64,000 nt of DNA. Source: Chrysomallon squamiferum (taxonomy: Eukaryota; Mollusca; Gastropoda; Neomphalida; Peltospiridae). Position 1 is the stretch's first letter. Every line of letters starts with the position of its first letter. The notes under the pieces were generated by a model. The model saw nothing but the letters and a program-made list of their open reading frames with translations. It had not been told where the DNA came from and did no database searches. The position numbers and the translations under genes were made by a program. The stretch covers positions 34,873,999 through 34,937,998 of the forward strand of contig CM022672.1 in the NCBI GenBank assembly GCA_012295275.1, written 5' to 3'. Positions 1-11,463 of the stretch are shown piece after piece.

Positions 1-1132
1 TTTTGAAGGGCTTTTCTGTTGTTGTTATAATGTTGTTTTTGTTGATTGTATTTAAGATTAGATCGGAGACACACACATAGAGAGACACAGAGAAAGAAAT
101 AAAAAAAGAATCTCAGTTATTTGACAATACTCTGTGTAAAGGTTATAATATATAAGCCTAATGGTGAAATACCCCGTCTCCAATAGCAATTATTGTCTTT
201 AACATAATTTTGGTTTGTTTGTTTGTTTTTCTTATATTTGTTTAATTTGTTATTTGACAGAATATTTTGTCGTTTTTTTTTTTTTTTTTTTTTTCTCTCT
301 GTCTCTGTCTCGCTTCCTTTCTCTTTCTCTTTCTCTCTCTCTCACACATTATGTCGTTATCTCTGATCTCTGTATTTGTGTGTGTGAAAACAAACACTTT
401 TACTAAAACACACATCACTCTATGTTCTTTTGATCTCTGTCATAGATGTTAAACTAAGCGTTAAGTTTACAAATGGAACAAATTCTCATAATTATATTTC
501 ATTGTTCATTATTAGTGTGAAGCGTATTGGCTGCTATTTGGAGATTTTTACTTCCTAGCTTATTTGATTTTAAAATCAGGACTATCGTTTGCTTCGTGTC
601 TCATTATTCCGATACACCAGCTGTATCAAACAGCTGTCTTTAGCTTTCATTTCGTTTTTTCTTAATTTCAATGTTCTTAAGTTATGAAGCCTTATATTTA
701 AGTGAGAAATACACTAGAAAAATAGACACAAATAATGTTTTAAAATATGAATGGAAACTAATTAAAAACGTAGTATGTGAAATGTAGTCAAATATCTTGT
801 TTAGTTATCGAAGCAGTATCTGCATAAGATTATCTGTATACAATTTTATATACTGGTAATTATATTACTATTTAATCTATTTATAAGTGTTTATATGTAT
901 TAATATTATTTCTATTTATTGCATTTAAAACGTTCATTGTTATAATTTAAATAATTCAATCTCCCAAAGGGTTTCTACATATTTATTTTGTAAATGTTTC
1001 ATTGTAAGAAAATATTTGTTAAATACTTACTGTAGATACATATATTTGTTTCTGCTACTGAAGTAGAATGTACTTTACTCATTTATTTATGTATTAATTC
1101 ATTAATTCATTTATATATGTGATATTTTTCAG
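1..1132 (+). other. Intron 1 of locus 1 (5' exon off window)
   Basis: No exon is seen here. The stretch is AT-rich with a poly-T/TC run near 275-345. Segments near 590-760 match the first intron of locus 3 (reverse complement of about 20400-20640), which places this as the intron between a signal-peptide exon to the left of the window and the lectin exon at 1133. The short open frames at 215-452 are low-complexity Phe/Ser/Leu stretches and are not genes. Confidence 0.7.
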
Positions 1133-1339
1133 TAAACGTAGCTCGGAATAAAAATGCATATCAAAATTCTTATTTGACGGGTTATGAAAAGCTTGCTTCA
1201 AGAGGCGTTGATGGAAAAACCAGTGGAACGTGGCGTGTATCTATAAACACAGATACAAACCAGCCTTACACGTGGTGGGAAGTAGATTTAGAAAAAACTT
1301 ACTTTATCCATGAAGTTAAAATATATTTCAGATATGACT
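1133..1339 (+). CDS. Locus 1 lectin exon a (FTP / F5-8C-like, N-terminal half)
   Basis: Sixty-nine codons, phase 1-1, with ag acceptor and gtaagt donor. It encodes NVARNKNAYQNS, then GVDGKTSGTW and QPYTWWEVDLEKTYFIHEV. This is the start of a fucolectin/tachylectin-4/pentraxin-type galactose-binding fold: a variable loop, then the WWEVDL strand typical of discoidin-like domains. Near-identical exons occur in loci 3 and 4. Confidence 0.85.
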
Positions 1340-1971
1340 GTAAGTATGAATATTAAAGTATGAATGTAAATATTAATCATAACAAATAATTTTGTTTGTT
1401 AATTTTAACTTTTAAGTTAGACAGATGGACATCAGTGTTTCACACTTTTTTGTTTTTTTTTTGTTTTGTTGTTGTATAATTATTTCTGCATGTTACAAGT
1501 TATAAAATTAGCTAACTATTGATTTATTGATGTCAGTCTTGTTGGTCGATATTTTATCCGAAAGTAGCAGCTTAAGATTATTTCCAAAGTTTTATTCTAG
1601 ACTGACTGCATCAGTTGTAGTAACAACTTTTTACCAGCAGAGTCCAAGTTTGTATGAACACTTCTGAACGTCTCTTCTGTATAAACAAGTTTTAACGACA
1701 CAGTTTATAAACATTAAACCTTATTCATTAAACTTATTGTTTTCTTCTTAGAATCCATTTCTTATTTATTTATTTATTTATTTATTCATTCAGTCATTTA
1801 TTGAACGTCCTTGAATGTGGTATTTTTATTTCATTTTTGTTTTTGCTAATGTTATTTGAATTTATTGATAAAAGTATTAAATAAATTGCATTTCATTGTT
1901 TGGTGTGATGGTAGTCCTAGTTCTCGTATTGTTTGTAAGCACACTGTAACACTGAATTGTATCTAATTTAG

Positions 1972-2193
1972 TTAAATGGAGAAGAAATGGTGTACAGGTT
2001 TATGCTAACACAGCAGCGAGACAGTCTAACACAGGACATCTGTGTGGTACTGTTACTGGTAGAAAAGATGGAACTGATATTCCTGAAATTGTGAACATCA
2101 ATTGTAACGTCAACGCTAGATATGTGACTGTTTATCAAGGAACAGATAATGGACAGTCGACAGCACTGGACTTTGTAGAAGTGGAAGTCTACG
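1972..2193 (+). CDS. Locus 1 lectin exon b (FTP domain, C-terminal half)
   Basis: Seventy-four codons, phase 1-1. It encodes WRRNGVQVYAN, GHLCGTVTGRKDGTDI, NVNARYVTVYQGTDN and a final LDFVEVEVYG strand. Together with exon a it gives about 143 residues, the usual size of one FTP domain. CGxV and RYVTVYQ match the family pattern. Ligand, by family, would be a fucosylated or related glycan; that is inferred. Confidence 0.85.
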
Positions 2194-3108
2194 GTAATTC
2201 AACACAGAATTGATACTTGTCATTAGTAGTAATTACTAGCAGTTTTGATTATTGTAGTTGCAATATTGATATGGCTAGTATCTCTTCACAGTATATAATT
2301 TATATTTGTATTTCTAATTTGAATTTATTCTTAAATAAATATTTAGCTTTATTAAATATCTTTCACATATTTGAGTTTTGGAGATTTATGTTATTTCCTT
2401 TAAAATTCCCTTTTCTTATCAAATGATAACGACTTTTCCATTATCACAGAATTAAAACAAACTGAACACGTACTTAGACATATTTCAGTGAGATGGATTT
2501 GAGGTTGTCTCCCATTGTACACCTATTTGTTACAGTCAACTAAGGGACTCTAAGCAAACCTCTGTAATATTTGTGAAACAGTCACCGGATGAACAGATTG
2601 ATGTACTGATATATGCTGTAAACTGCAATTATATACTACATCAGTCATTCATATATGTTACAGATGATATAATAATTCATATTAGTCTTGTGTTGTGTGA
2701 CTGAATTTAAAAATTAATAGATGTGAATATATATTTCTGTTCATGTTTCTTTACTGTTAGTAGAGATTTGATTAGTTATTCCCAAAGCTGACTGTGTAAC
2801 AACTGGGAAGAAGAGATAATTATTGCATGCTAGGTAGAATGTGTATGATTACAACTTCATACAGCGGTTTGAAAAGTAATTATTAGTCCATCTATCCGTG
2901 ATGTTTAAATGTTTTTTAAGATACTTCATCAAACAGTTTTAAAAAAAATGATAATATTAATACTAATCCCTGTACGGAAATTATTTTACAGATTTATTAT
3001 TACTTTTATTTATTTTAAATTTAATTTAAATAACATTATGTGTTTTTGAAAAACAATTATTAGACCGTTTTAACTATTTCTAAATTATTATTATTATTAT
3101 TATTATTA

Positions 3109-3139
<31 letters not shown>

Positions 3140-3265
3140 GAAATGTTTCATTATCATCTAAAATATAATGTATGGATATTATTTTACACATTTATTTATT
3201 TAATTATTTATATATTTTTAACATATACGTGTGTCTCTTTGCGTGTGTGTGTGAGTGTTTTAACA

Positions 3266-3296
<31 letters not shown>

Positions 3297-3573
3297 CGTT
3301 ATTGTTGATTTTGTTGTTGTTGTTGTTATTTTGTTTGTTGTTGTTTTGTTATTATTGTTGTTATTTTTTGTTGTTGTTGTTGTTGCTGTTTTTAATTTGA
3401 GGGTAAGGGCTGATTAGTATTTAACATTAAAGAACTATTCTGAATGTAACTTTTTTAAAAATACATTTATTTTCTTCTCTATTATTTAAAATGTTTACGT
3501 AGCAAACAGAGAAAAGGAAGGGATATAGTTAGAAAAAAAATGAGTTTACTTGTTTATTTTATTTATGTTTTAG

Positions 3574-3718
3574 TTATGTGTCAGTTAGGATTTTACGGTT
3601 CTGACTGTAACAAACTGTGTAACAGTCGTCATTGTTTTTATTCTGATTCGTGTCCTGCTGACACAGGATTCTTGTAATGGAGGATGTCAGGCAGGATGGA
3701 GTGGAATAGATTGTACAG
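3574..3718 (+). CDS. Locus 1 EGF-like exon 1 (frameshifted)
   Basis: Matches the first EGF exon of locus 4 but is 145 bp, one base over a multiple of three. The extra base lies in the Thr-Gly-Ser-Cys segment near 3666-3670 and puts TAA in frame. Splice sites are intact. Real damage or a sequencing error are both possible. Confidence 0.6.
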
Positions 3719-4601
3719 GTAACTAAACATTTTAACAAAAGTCATGGAAGATTTAACACAAAATATTTAAAAATTTTTAAAAAACGACTAGAGGGCGTTT
3801 GGGGGGGTAATTGAACTTTAAAATACCTGTATAACTAATTTGAAATACAGCTTTGCAATAGGGAAAGAAAAATATATGAACCAGAAATGAGTTTACCATA
3901 AAATACCGTGTGCAGTGAGAATCAAAACCTATTTTATGTTTCTTCATAAGTCATTATTTATTTTGTTTTATATCTTGGATCACAATTCTTTCCCAACATT
4001 ATGTCATTTTAATTATAATTTATATATACGACCCAGTTTCGTTTTTTAAATGTTTGAAGAGCAGCCAGGCACACATTATGATTAATATATATATATAGAT
4101 TTTATATACACACAAAATTATCTGGCTAAATTTTTTATTATTCTGTTCTCCATTTGCAGGTAATGAACTCATAGATTCGGCTTTTTTGACTGATACATAA
4201 AACTTTTATTATTATTGCATATCTGTTTAAAAGCTGTGATTTGAAAATATTTTAACCATTCATGTCCAGGCTAAACACAATTATTTTATTCTAAAACTAT
4301 ATTTAATTTTCTTGACTTGTTGTTGTTGTTATTCTCTGCAATGGCAAACATATTTTGAACACTTTTCTTTTTTTTGTTGTTTTTTTTGTTGTATTGATAT
4401 ATTTGTCAATGTTTATAAAGATAACATTTAATATTAAAATAAAGTTCAGTCACTGAATGTAATGACGTTTTTTTTTATAATACATTTATTTTTTCTTTAT
4501 TTGTTTCAATCTAGTTTAAAAAAGAAATAAAGAAAGATAAAATTAGAAAACTAAATGAGCCTAAATACATTATTTTATTTATTTATTTTTTATGTTTTCA
4601 G

Positions 4602-4754
4602 TGTGTCAGTCAGTCAGGTATAACTTATGGTACTAACTGTAACAAACTGTGTAGAGATCGTCACTGTTTTTTTTCTCTCAACAAAGCTGTCCTACAGACA
4701 CTGGATCATGTAATGGACAATGTCAGACAGGCTGGACTGGAAAGGACTGTACAG
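4602..4754 (+). CDS. Locus 1 EGF-like exon 2 (two indels)
   Basis: Relative to sister exons there is a 4-bp cagt duplication at the start (about 4608-4614) and a 2-bp excess in a T run (about 4665-4674). The two restore overall length modulo 3, but the middle is out of frame. Acceptor cag and donor gtaatt are intact. Confidence 0.55.
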
Positions 4755-5391
4755 GTAATTAAATATTTTAGATGTGACTGTCTTTGCTGAAAAAAAAAAA
4801 AATTTTTAAAGAATAATATTTGTTAACAATTATGCTATGATTTGAAATTTTTTATTATTTGTTTTCTTTCTTTGGTATATCTGTGTTGTTTGATGCAGAT
4901 ACATACACATAACATAGTTTACATAAAAAACAGAACACAGATTCAACACAGATATATATATATATAAATATATAATCATATTTACAACCATTTTTCAACA
5001 CATTTTTTCAACTTCAATAAAACATACATATTTTAAATTTTATATAATTTATATGACAACCCAGTTTATAAAATTTTATTATAAGGTGATTTTTTTATTT
5101 TTTTTATGTTATATAATATGGACACAAGTGATTGTAAGTTTTTTTGATAATAAATAAAATTTCAGATTCTTTCATTTAACATTGAAATGAAGAACGAAAT
5201 TTGTCAATGTTTCTAAAATAATATAGCTGTTAAAAAAGTTCAGTCAAATCAAATAATGACGCTTTTATTTTCAATCAAATAAATTTCTATGATATTTGAT
5301 CAATCTAGTTTATATAAAAGAAATTTAAAACAGAAAAATTCACATAAAGCCTCTATATTATTTTATTTATTTTATTTTTTTTATATTTTAG

Positions 5392-5542
5392 TTATGTGTC
5401 AGTCAGGTATAACTTATGGTACTAACTGTAACAAACTGTGTAAAGATCGTCACTGTTTGAATTCTCAACAAAACTGTCCTACAGACACTGGATCATGTAG
5501 TGGACAATGTCAGACAGGCTGGGACTGGAGATGACTGTACAG
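5392..5542 (+). CDS. Locus 1 EGF-like exon 3 (1-bp insertion)
   Basis: Encodes the MCQSGITYGTNCNKLC start and the RHCLNSQQNC centre of the repeat. One extra G in the GGCTGGG run near 5518-5522 gives 151 bp and an early TGA. Splice sites are intact. Confidence 0.6.
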
Positions 5543-5654
5543 GTAATTAAACATTTTAGATGTGACTATCTTTGCTGAAAAAAACGAACTGCTTAAAGAA
5601 TAACAACATTTATTAATAATTATGCTATGATTTGAAATCATTTACATATTTGTA

Positions 5655-5713
<59 letters not shown>

Positions 5714-6400
5714 CATATATTATACATATATACATATATACATACATCCATCCATTCCATACATATTTATACATACATATAATAAATAAAATTTAAGTTT
5801 TATGTCCATCCTTTTTTTTGTCATTTGTTATTATAATATGGACACAAGTGATTGTAAGTATTTCTTATGATAGTAAAATAAAGAAAATTTCATTTCCGAT
5901 TTCAGATTTAAAAATGATATATATTTATATTTAACATTGAAATGAAGGAGGAAATTAAATGACACATTAATAATAGTGTTTCCTATTATACATATTGCTA
6001 AAGATCAAATATATTTACATAAACAAGAAAATAAATGGTTTAGATGTGTCCATCTTTGCAGAAAAAAAAGCAGCAAATTTACATATAACATTTATTAATA
6101 ATTTTGGTATGTTTTGGTTCTGATTTTGTTATTAATATCTATGACTTTAATTGATGTTTACACCTTTTTTTTATGTCTTTTGTTCTGTTCGTCATGTCCT
6201 ATTATAATATGGACACAAACTTAAAAACGATATAAGTAAATAAATTTATTTTTTAACTTTCAAATGAAGGAGTCCTACATTAAATAACTGGAATAATGTT
6301 GTTTTAAAAACAAGAAAATACATGTTATAATTTTAGCCCGTTTTATACTGAAACAAAAATATTATTTACATATTTTAACTCCTGACTTTCACAAAATACT

Positions 6401-6721
6401 GTTTTAAAAAGAATGTAAATATTTTTCAGTATGTCAGACTGGTGTGTATGGTTCTAACTGTGACAAGTCACTGTTTTAAAGAGAGTGTAAATATTTTTCA
6501 GTATGTCAGACTGGTGTGTATGACTGTTTCTAACTGTGACAAGTCACTGTTTTAAAGAGAGTGTAAATATTTTTCAGTATGTCAGACTGGTGTGTATGGT
6601 TCTAACTGTGACAAGTCACTGTTTTAAAGAGAGTGTAAATATTTTTCAGTATGTCAGACTGGTGTGTATGGTTCTAACTGTGACAAGTCACTGTTTTAAA
6701 GAGAGTGTAAATATTTTTCAG
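6401..6721 (+). repeat. 72-bp tandem duplication of a splice acceptor and exon start
   Basis: Five cag acceptors in near-identical context end at 6429, 6501, 6577, 6649 and 6721, spaced 72, 76, 72 and 72 bp. Each copy holds intron end, acceptor and the first 40 or so bases of the following EGF exon. Only the last copy continues into the full exon. Confidence 0.9.
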
Positions 6722-6865
6722 TATGTCAGACTGGTGTGTATGGTTCTAACTGTGACAAGTCATGTAATAAACGACACTGTGCTGTTTCCTCTCCCTGTGA
6801 CACACAGACTGGGTCTTGTACTGGAGGATGTCAAGCTGGTTGGAGTGGAACTGATTGTACTCAAG
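6722..6865 (+). CDS. Locus 1 EGF-like exon 4
   Basis: Forty-eight codons, phase 1-1: CQTGVYGSNCDKSC, then NKRHC, DTQTGSCTGGC, QAGWSGTDC. It has eight cysteines in the MEGF/laminin-EGF spacing. It is preceded by four partial copies of its own 5' end. A homologous exon starts at 63965 in locus 6. Confidence 0.85.
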
Positions 6866-7006
6866 GTATGTAAACAATTGTTTTTTCTTGATCAGGCTTT
6901 TCTGAACTATTTATTGATTAGCCCTATAAAATATATTAATGCAGCACTATTGAACTAAAAAACCTACAAATATTTGTTTTCATTGTAGCTTTTGTGGCTT
7001 TAGAGA

Positions 7007-7044
<38 letters not shown>

Positions 7045-7045
7045 G

Positions 7046-7198
7046 CGTGTATACAAAATTACAACTATGGACCAAATTGTAATAAACGTTGCAGAGATCG
7101 CCATTGTGCTGCAACAAATCCGTCCTGTGATGTAAAAACTGGAGACTGTGGTACTAGCAGATGTCAGGCAGGATGGAAAGGAACAGACTGTGTGCAAG
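7046..7198 (+). CDS. Locus 1 EGF-like exon 5
   Basis: Fifty-one codons: CIQNYNYGPNCNKRC, RDRHC, KTGDCGTSRC, QAGWKGTDC. Acceptor tacag follows a long poly-T tract (about 7010-7040); donor is caag|gtaat. Phase 1-1. Confidence 0.85.
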
Positions 7199-7680
7199 GT
7201 AATATCATAAATAATTTTCTATCTATTTTTTAAAACAAAAAAACTGATCTAATTAATGAATGGAAATTTACCAACACTTAAATAAAATATAAAGTATGCT
7301 ATCTGGTATGAAGAACATATTCTAAAGTGGTACTAATCATCATATACAGATGAATTTGTTTAATTTAACTCTTCAGACAATAATCTTTGAATCTGTTCCG
7401 TTTTAATATTTTTAACAGAAACTGGGATAATTTGTTGTAATTTTAGTAGGGTGTAGTCGAGAGCGATTAGTTGCTTTACGTATATAGAAAATAAATATCT
7501 TATGAAAATCAATATTTCTGAATAAAGTTTATTTTCGCTATCAATTTATTTTAAATTTATAATATGATGTTCCTGTTTCAGCAAGTATGAAAATGATTAA
7601 TGTCGGATAGTAAATATTTCTGTCAAAAAGCTATTATTTATTTTAAAACTGACGTTCTGTAAGTATTCTTCCTGTTTCAG

Positions 7681-7833
7681 CATGTACGTACTCTGTAACT
7701 TATGGTTATAATTGTAACAAAAGTTGCAAAGATCGTCACTGTGCTTCTCAGTATGCAGCCTGTGATAACAAGTACGGAGACTGTGGTGTTAGTGGATGTC
7801 AACGAGGCTGGAAAGAAAGAGACTGCAGTCAAG
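7681..7833 (+). CDS. Locus 1 EGF-like exon 6
   Basis: Fifty-one codons: CTYSVTYGYNCNKSC, KDRHC, YGDCGVSGC, QRGWKERDC. Phase 1-1. A decayed relative of this exon lies downstream at about 12732-12829 and again in locus 4. Confidence 0.85.
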
Positions 7834-8249
7834 GTATCTTATTATCCATGAATTCATAAACATATTTCAGTCTGGCCTAATTATCTATTACTTCTACCGA
7901 AGTATTTCAGTGTGGATAAACACAAACAGTAATATCATAATTACATAAAATATAATATGGCTGACTTTGCTAATAATTAAAATGAAAACGCCTTTTACTA
8001 TAATTATTGATACTCTCTTTTTTCTTCTCTGTAACCATTTATCACATATAATATTCCATTTGTTACTGTAAAACTCGAAACGAAAACATTATTATTGATA
8101 AAAAAGTTGAATTATTTTTAATCTAACACATTAGTCAAAAATTCTTTAATTCGACACCAATTTCTTAATGTAATTATGGATTTTCAGTACGAAACATTTC
8201 CTCTGAATTTAATGAAAAAATGACAGTTAATAACTTTTGTATATTTCAG

Positions 8250-8396
8250 AATGTGTTAAAGAAGTGACCTATGGATCTGGTTGTAAGAAGCAGTGTTCTG
8301 AACGTCATTGTCTGAACACATCAACGTGTGACACAAAGACTGGTCAGTGTATCGGAGGTTGTCAACCAGGATGGTTAGAACCTGACTGTTCTCAAG
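8250..8396 (+). CDS. Locus 1 EGF-like exon 7
   Basis: Forty-nine codons: ECVKEVTYGSGCKKQC, SERHC, KTGQCIGGC, QPGWLEPDC. Phase 1-1, donor gtgaaa. Orthologous in sequence to locus 4 exon 33025-33171. Confidence 0.85.
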
Positions 8397-8514
8397 GTGA
8401 AAACTGAAAACTCAAAATTATTATTTGTTTGTTTGCTCATTCTGGATATATCAGTATTTTTATTCCCAAATAATTATTACTAAATATTAACTTACTATTT
8501 TTGATATGTTTCAG

Positions 8515-8655
8515 TTTGTCAGTGGGGGTTCTATGGTCCGAAGTGTTCACTAAAGTGTCGAGATCGACACTGTACAGGAGATCAAAGCTGTAATCACACA
8601 AACGGAAAATGTAATGATGGTTGTCTGACTGGTTGGGCAGGAATTGATTGTAGAG
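8515..8655 (+). CDS. Locus 1 EGF-like exon 8
   Basis: Forty-seven codons: CQWGFYGPKCSLKC, RDRHC, NGKCNDGC, LTGWAGIDC. Phase 1-1. The locus 4 counterpart (32808-32905) is truncated and has a mutated donor. Confidence 0.85.
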
Positions 8656-8930
8656 GTAAATATAAAATAATGAATTAAAGCTGACATCTCTGAAGAAAAG
8701 GACGTGTTTGTATCAGAGTATGATTCAATGGCTAAATATATTTAATACAGCGAAACAGATCGTTTCGACATAATGAAATAATTGATAAGGCTAAATAACA
8801 AAACACATAACACATGCAAAAAAAATGCACAAATTGTCGTTTTTCTTCTTGCTGTTTTTCATTATTGAATTTTTTTTAATAATTTAATATTTTAATATTT
8901 TATTTATGTAAATTTAAAACTGAATTTCAG

Positions 8931-9077
8931 AATGTAAAGGAGGACTGACTTATGGTTCTGGATGTTCAAAGCGATGTTCTGATCGTCACTGTTTGGTTAA
9001 CTCAACGTGTGATTCAAACACTGGAACATGTGTCGGAGGTTGTGAGCCAGGCTGGAGAAACACAGACTGTTCTCAAA
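8931..9077 (+). CDS. Locus 1 EGF-like exon 9
   Basis: Forty-nine codons: ECKGGLTYGSGCSKRC, SDRHC, NTGTCVGGC, EPGWRNTDC. Phase 1-1, donor gtaaga. Counterpart in locus 4 at 32388-32534. Confidence 0.85.
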
Positions 9078-9211
9078 GTAAGAGACACAAACTAAATATT
9101 TAGTCAAATGTTTTCATTCAGTTACGTTCCTTTGTAGCTTATATCTTATTTTTTATTCTATTATTTTATTCTGTCATAGATTAATAACTAATAAGTTGTT
9201 TCTTATTACAG

Positions 9212-9352
9212 TTTGTGCACGGGGCACTTACGGATTCAACTGTTCAAAGTCTTGTACAGACAGACGCTGTGACGGACAGTCAGATTGTAAACACACTGAT
9301 GGTAAATGTAAAACAGGATGTAAAACTGGATGGAAAGGTGTTGATTGTACAG
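9212..9352 (+). CDS. Locus 1 EGF-like exon 10
   Basis: Forty-seven codons: CARGTYGFNCSKSC, TDRRC, DGKCKTGC, KTGWKGVDC. Phase 1-1. No counterpart in locus 4, where the matching stretch is deleted. Confidence 0.85.
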
Positions 9353-9958
9353 GTAAATGTTTATATCAAAAAAGTTTGATTTCTCCAGATTTAAGTATTT
9401 ATTTGTTTTCCATTTTTATTTATTTATTTATTTAGATTAGTTATTAGTTAGTTATTTTTTTTTTTTTTTTTTTTTTTACGTTGAATAATAATAATATTAC
9501 GAAGCACGAAATTGTTTGCTGATTCTTGAACCAAGTCAAACAAAAAAAAGTAGAGGAGACAAGATGCAAATTAAAATTAGAAAATATAAAAACTGATTTC
9601 ATATTAGCACTAAGTCAAAAGCATATTGTCTCTAATTTATTTAGATTGTTTTACTATGTATATAAAATAGGAATTATACGTGTAATGAGAAAATAATACT
9701 TTTGTACTGTTTTCATTCTATATATAGGTTTAGAACTTTAAGATTATGAACAGAAATGAGAACACGTTATTTATTTTATGACAGTTTTAAGGTATTAAAA
9801 TACACTATTGGCAAAAAGAAATATATTATTAAATTAAGAAGAATATAACATTATATGTTTACAAACCCATTTTAATATACAGACTGACTGATATATTTAA
9901 ACACAAATAATGAAACATTAATTTTATTTGGTCTTCTTGTTGTTTTGTAATGTTTCAG

Positions 9959-10102
9959 AATGTGATAAAACATATGGGACAAACTGTAATTATAACTGCA
10001 ATGACAGACACTGCAAAGACGATGACTCATCTTGTGATTCTAAAACTGGGAAATGTGTTGGAGGATGTAAACCTGGATGGTTGAATGCTACGTGTACTCA
10101 GA
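9959..10102 (+). CDS. Locus 1 EGF-like exon 11
   Basis: Forty-eight codons: ECDKTYGTNCNYNC, NDRHC, KTGKCVGGC, KPGWLNATC. Phase 1-1, donor gtaagt. Also missing from locus 4. Confidence 0.85.
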
Positions 10103-10635
10103 GTAAGTCAGAGTATAAAGTTATAATTAACATCATTTTGTTTACACACACAAAACAAAAATGAATCATAATTATTAAGGACATTGATACATTAAGTACT
10201 TAGAATGCAAGGCTTCGATATGATCTGTAGATGGATCAATCGCATCTGGTGCAGACAATGGACTATTTTACTTTCTGCCAGTGCACTTGATTTACTAAAG
10301 ATCATCCATACACGTTCCTGAAGTTGCAAAGGTTGCAATATAATGACAACAAAACAAAAAAACAATAAATTGAAATGTTCATATGGTGGCACCTTGTTTT
10401 CTCTTTCATTATGTATATATTCTTAACGCTATATATGTTGAAAAATGTATTTTCTTCCTTTGTTTTTAATTTTTTTTTTTTTTTCTTTGTTTATCTTTTT
10501 ATTTCTATTTAGTTATATGTATATTTAAAGCAACAAGTGGCAAACCCAGTTAAACATATTTATAGATAATATCTTATGCACATATAATTAATTATATTTT
10601 TCAAGATATTTACATTTTGTTTTTTTTAACTTTAG

Positions 10636-10779
10636 AATGTGATGAAGATTTCTATGGAGACGGGTGCAGTTTCTCATGTTCAGAAAGACAATGTTTTGAA
10701 AATCACAACTGTTCTCACGAGACTGGAGAATGTGTTGATGGATGTTTGGCTGGTTGGGAAGGAATTTCTTGTACCAGTC
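10636..10779 (+). CDS. Locus 1 EGF-like exon 12
   Basis: Forty-eight codons: ECDEDFYGDGCSFSC, SERQC, ETGECVDGC, LAGWEGISC. Donor gtgagt, phase 1-1, followed by an (ATA)n run. Counterpart in locus 4 at 31708-31851. Confidence 0.85.
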
Positions 10780-10799
10780 GTGAGTTTAATAACATTTTT

Positions 10800-10835
<36 letters not shown>

Positions 10836-11284
10836 TTAATAATTCTAATAATAATAATTTTTGATAATATGTGATAATAAAGTTTAAAAAAGTAACTAAA
10901 GAATTTAATAATATATAAAAATATCTAAATTATTATAATTTTTAAAAAGTAAGATCATACAAAAGCTTTGTTTCTTATCCCATTCTGTAAATTTTGAGAT
11001 TAAAAACAGATTTGTTAAGATGATCTAAACATTTTAAATTCAGTTCCAGTCTTGGACGAAAAAACTGTAAAAAGTGTAAATCAAAAAAGGGTTTCTGGAA
11101 CTGCAATTGTTCTGATAAAAATATATAAATTATTATTTTTTAAAATATTCAAAAACAAGACTGCCAATGTATTTAAAAGTGGTCTGCAATAAGTTTTAAT
11201 GTATGCCCATTCTGTAATTATTATTTTTATTAAATTATTATTATTTGTTTTTATTAACCAGCGTTATTAACATTTTAAATTCAG

Positions 11285-11432
11285 CTTGCAGTCTTGGACG
11301 TCTTTGGTTTGGAACTGTAACTTGAATACGTGTGGAAAATTATAAATCAATCAATGAATGGATGTGACAGGGTTTCTGGAAACTGCACACAAGGTTGTTC
11401 TGATGGTTATGAAGGAGTTATGTTTCAGCAGC
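11285..11432 (+). pseudogene. Decayed membrane-proximal EGF exon of locus 1
   Basis: Aligns to the intact locus 4 exon 31140-31274 (SLGRYGRNCN...) but has several insertions (TTTGG, GAATA-type and CAATCAATG-type) and an in-frame TGA early on. Acceptor (cag, 11282-11284) and donor (gttagt, 11433) survive. A second, shorter degraded copy of the same exon lies at about 11044-11110. Confidence 0.7.
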
Positions 11433-11463
11433 GTTAGTAATTTAAAATATTCGTCATTTTAGG

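Noticed and set aside
2217-2426. Open frame after lectin exon b of locus 1
   Set aside because: Lies in the intron directly after the gtaatt donor, no similarity to family exons, AT-rich hydrophobic composition by chance.
6536-6958. 140-residue open frame with three exact internal repeats
   Set aside because: It is an off-frame reading of the 72-bp acceptor duplication and the following EGF exon.
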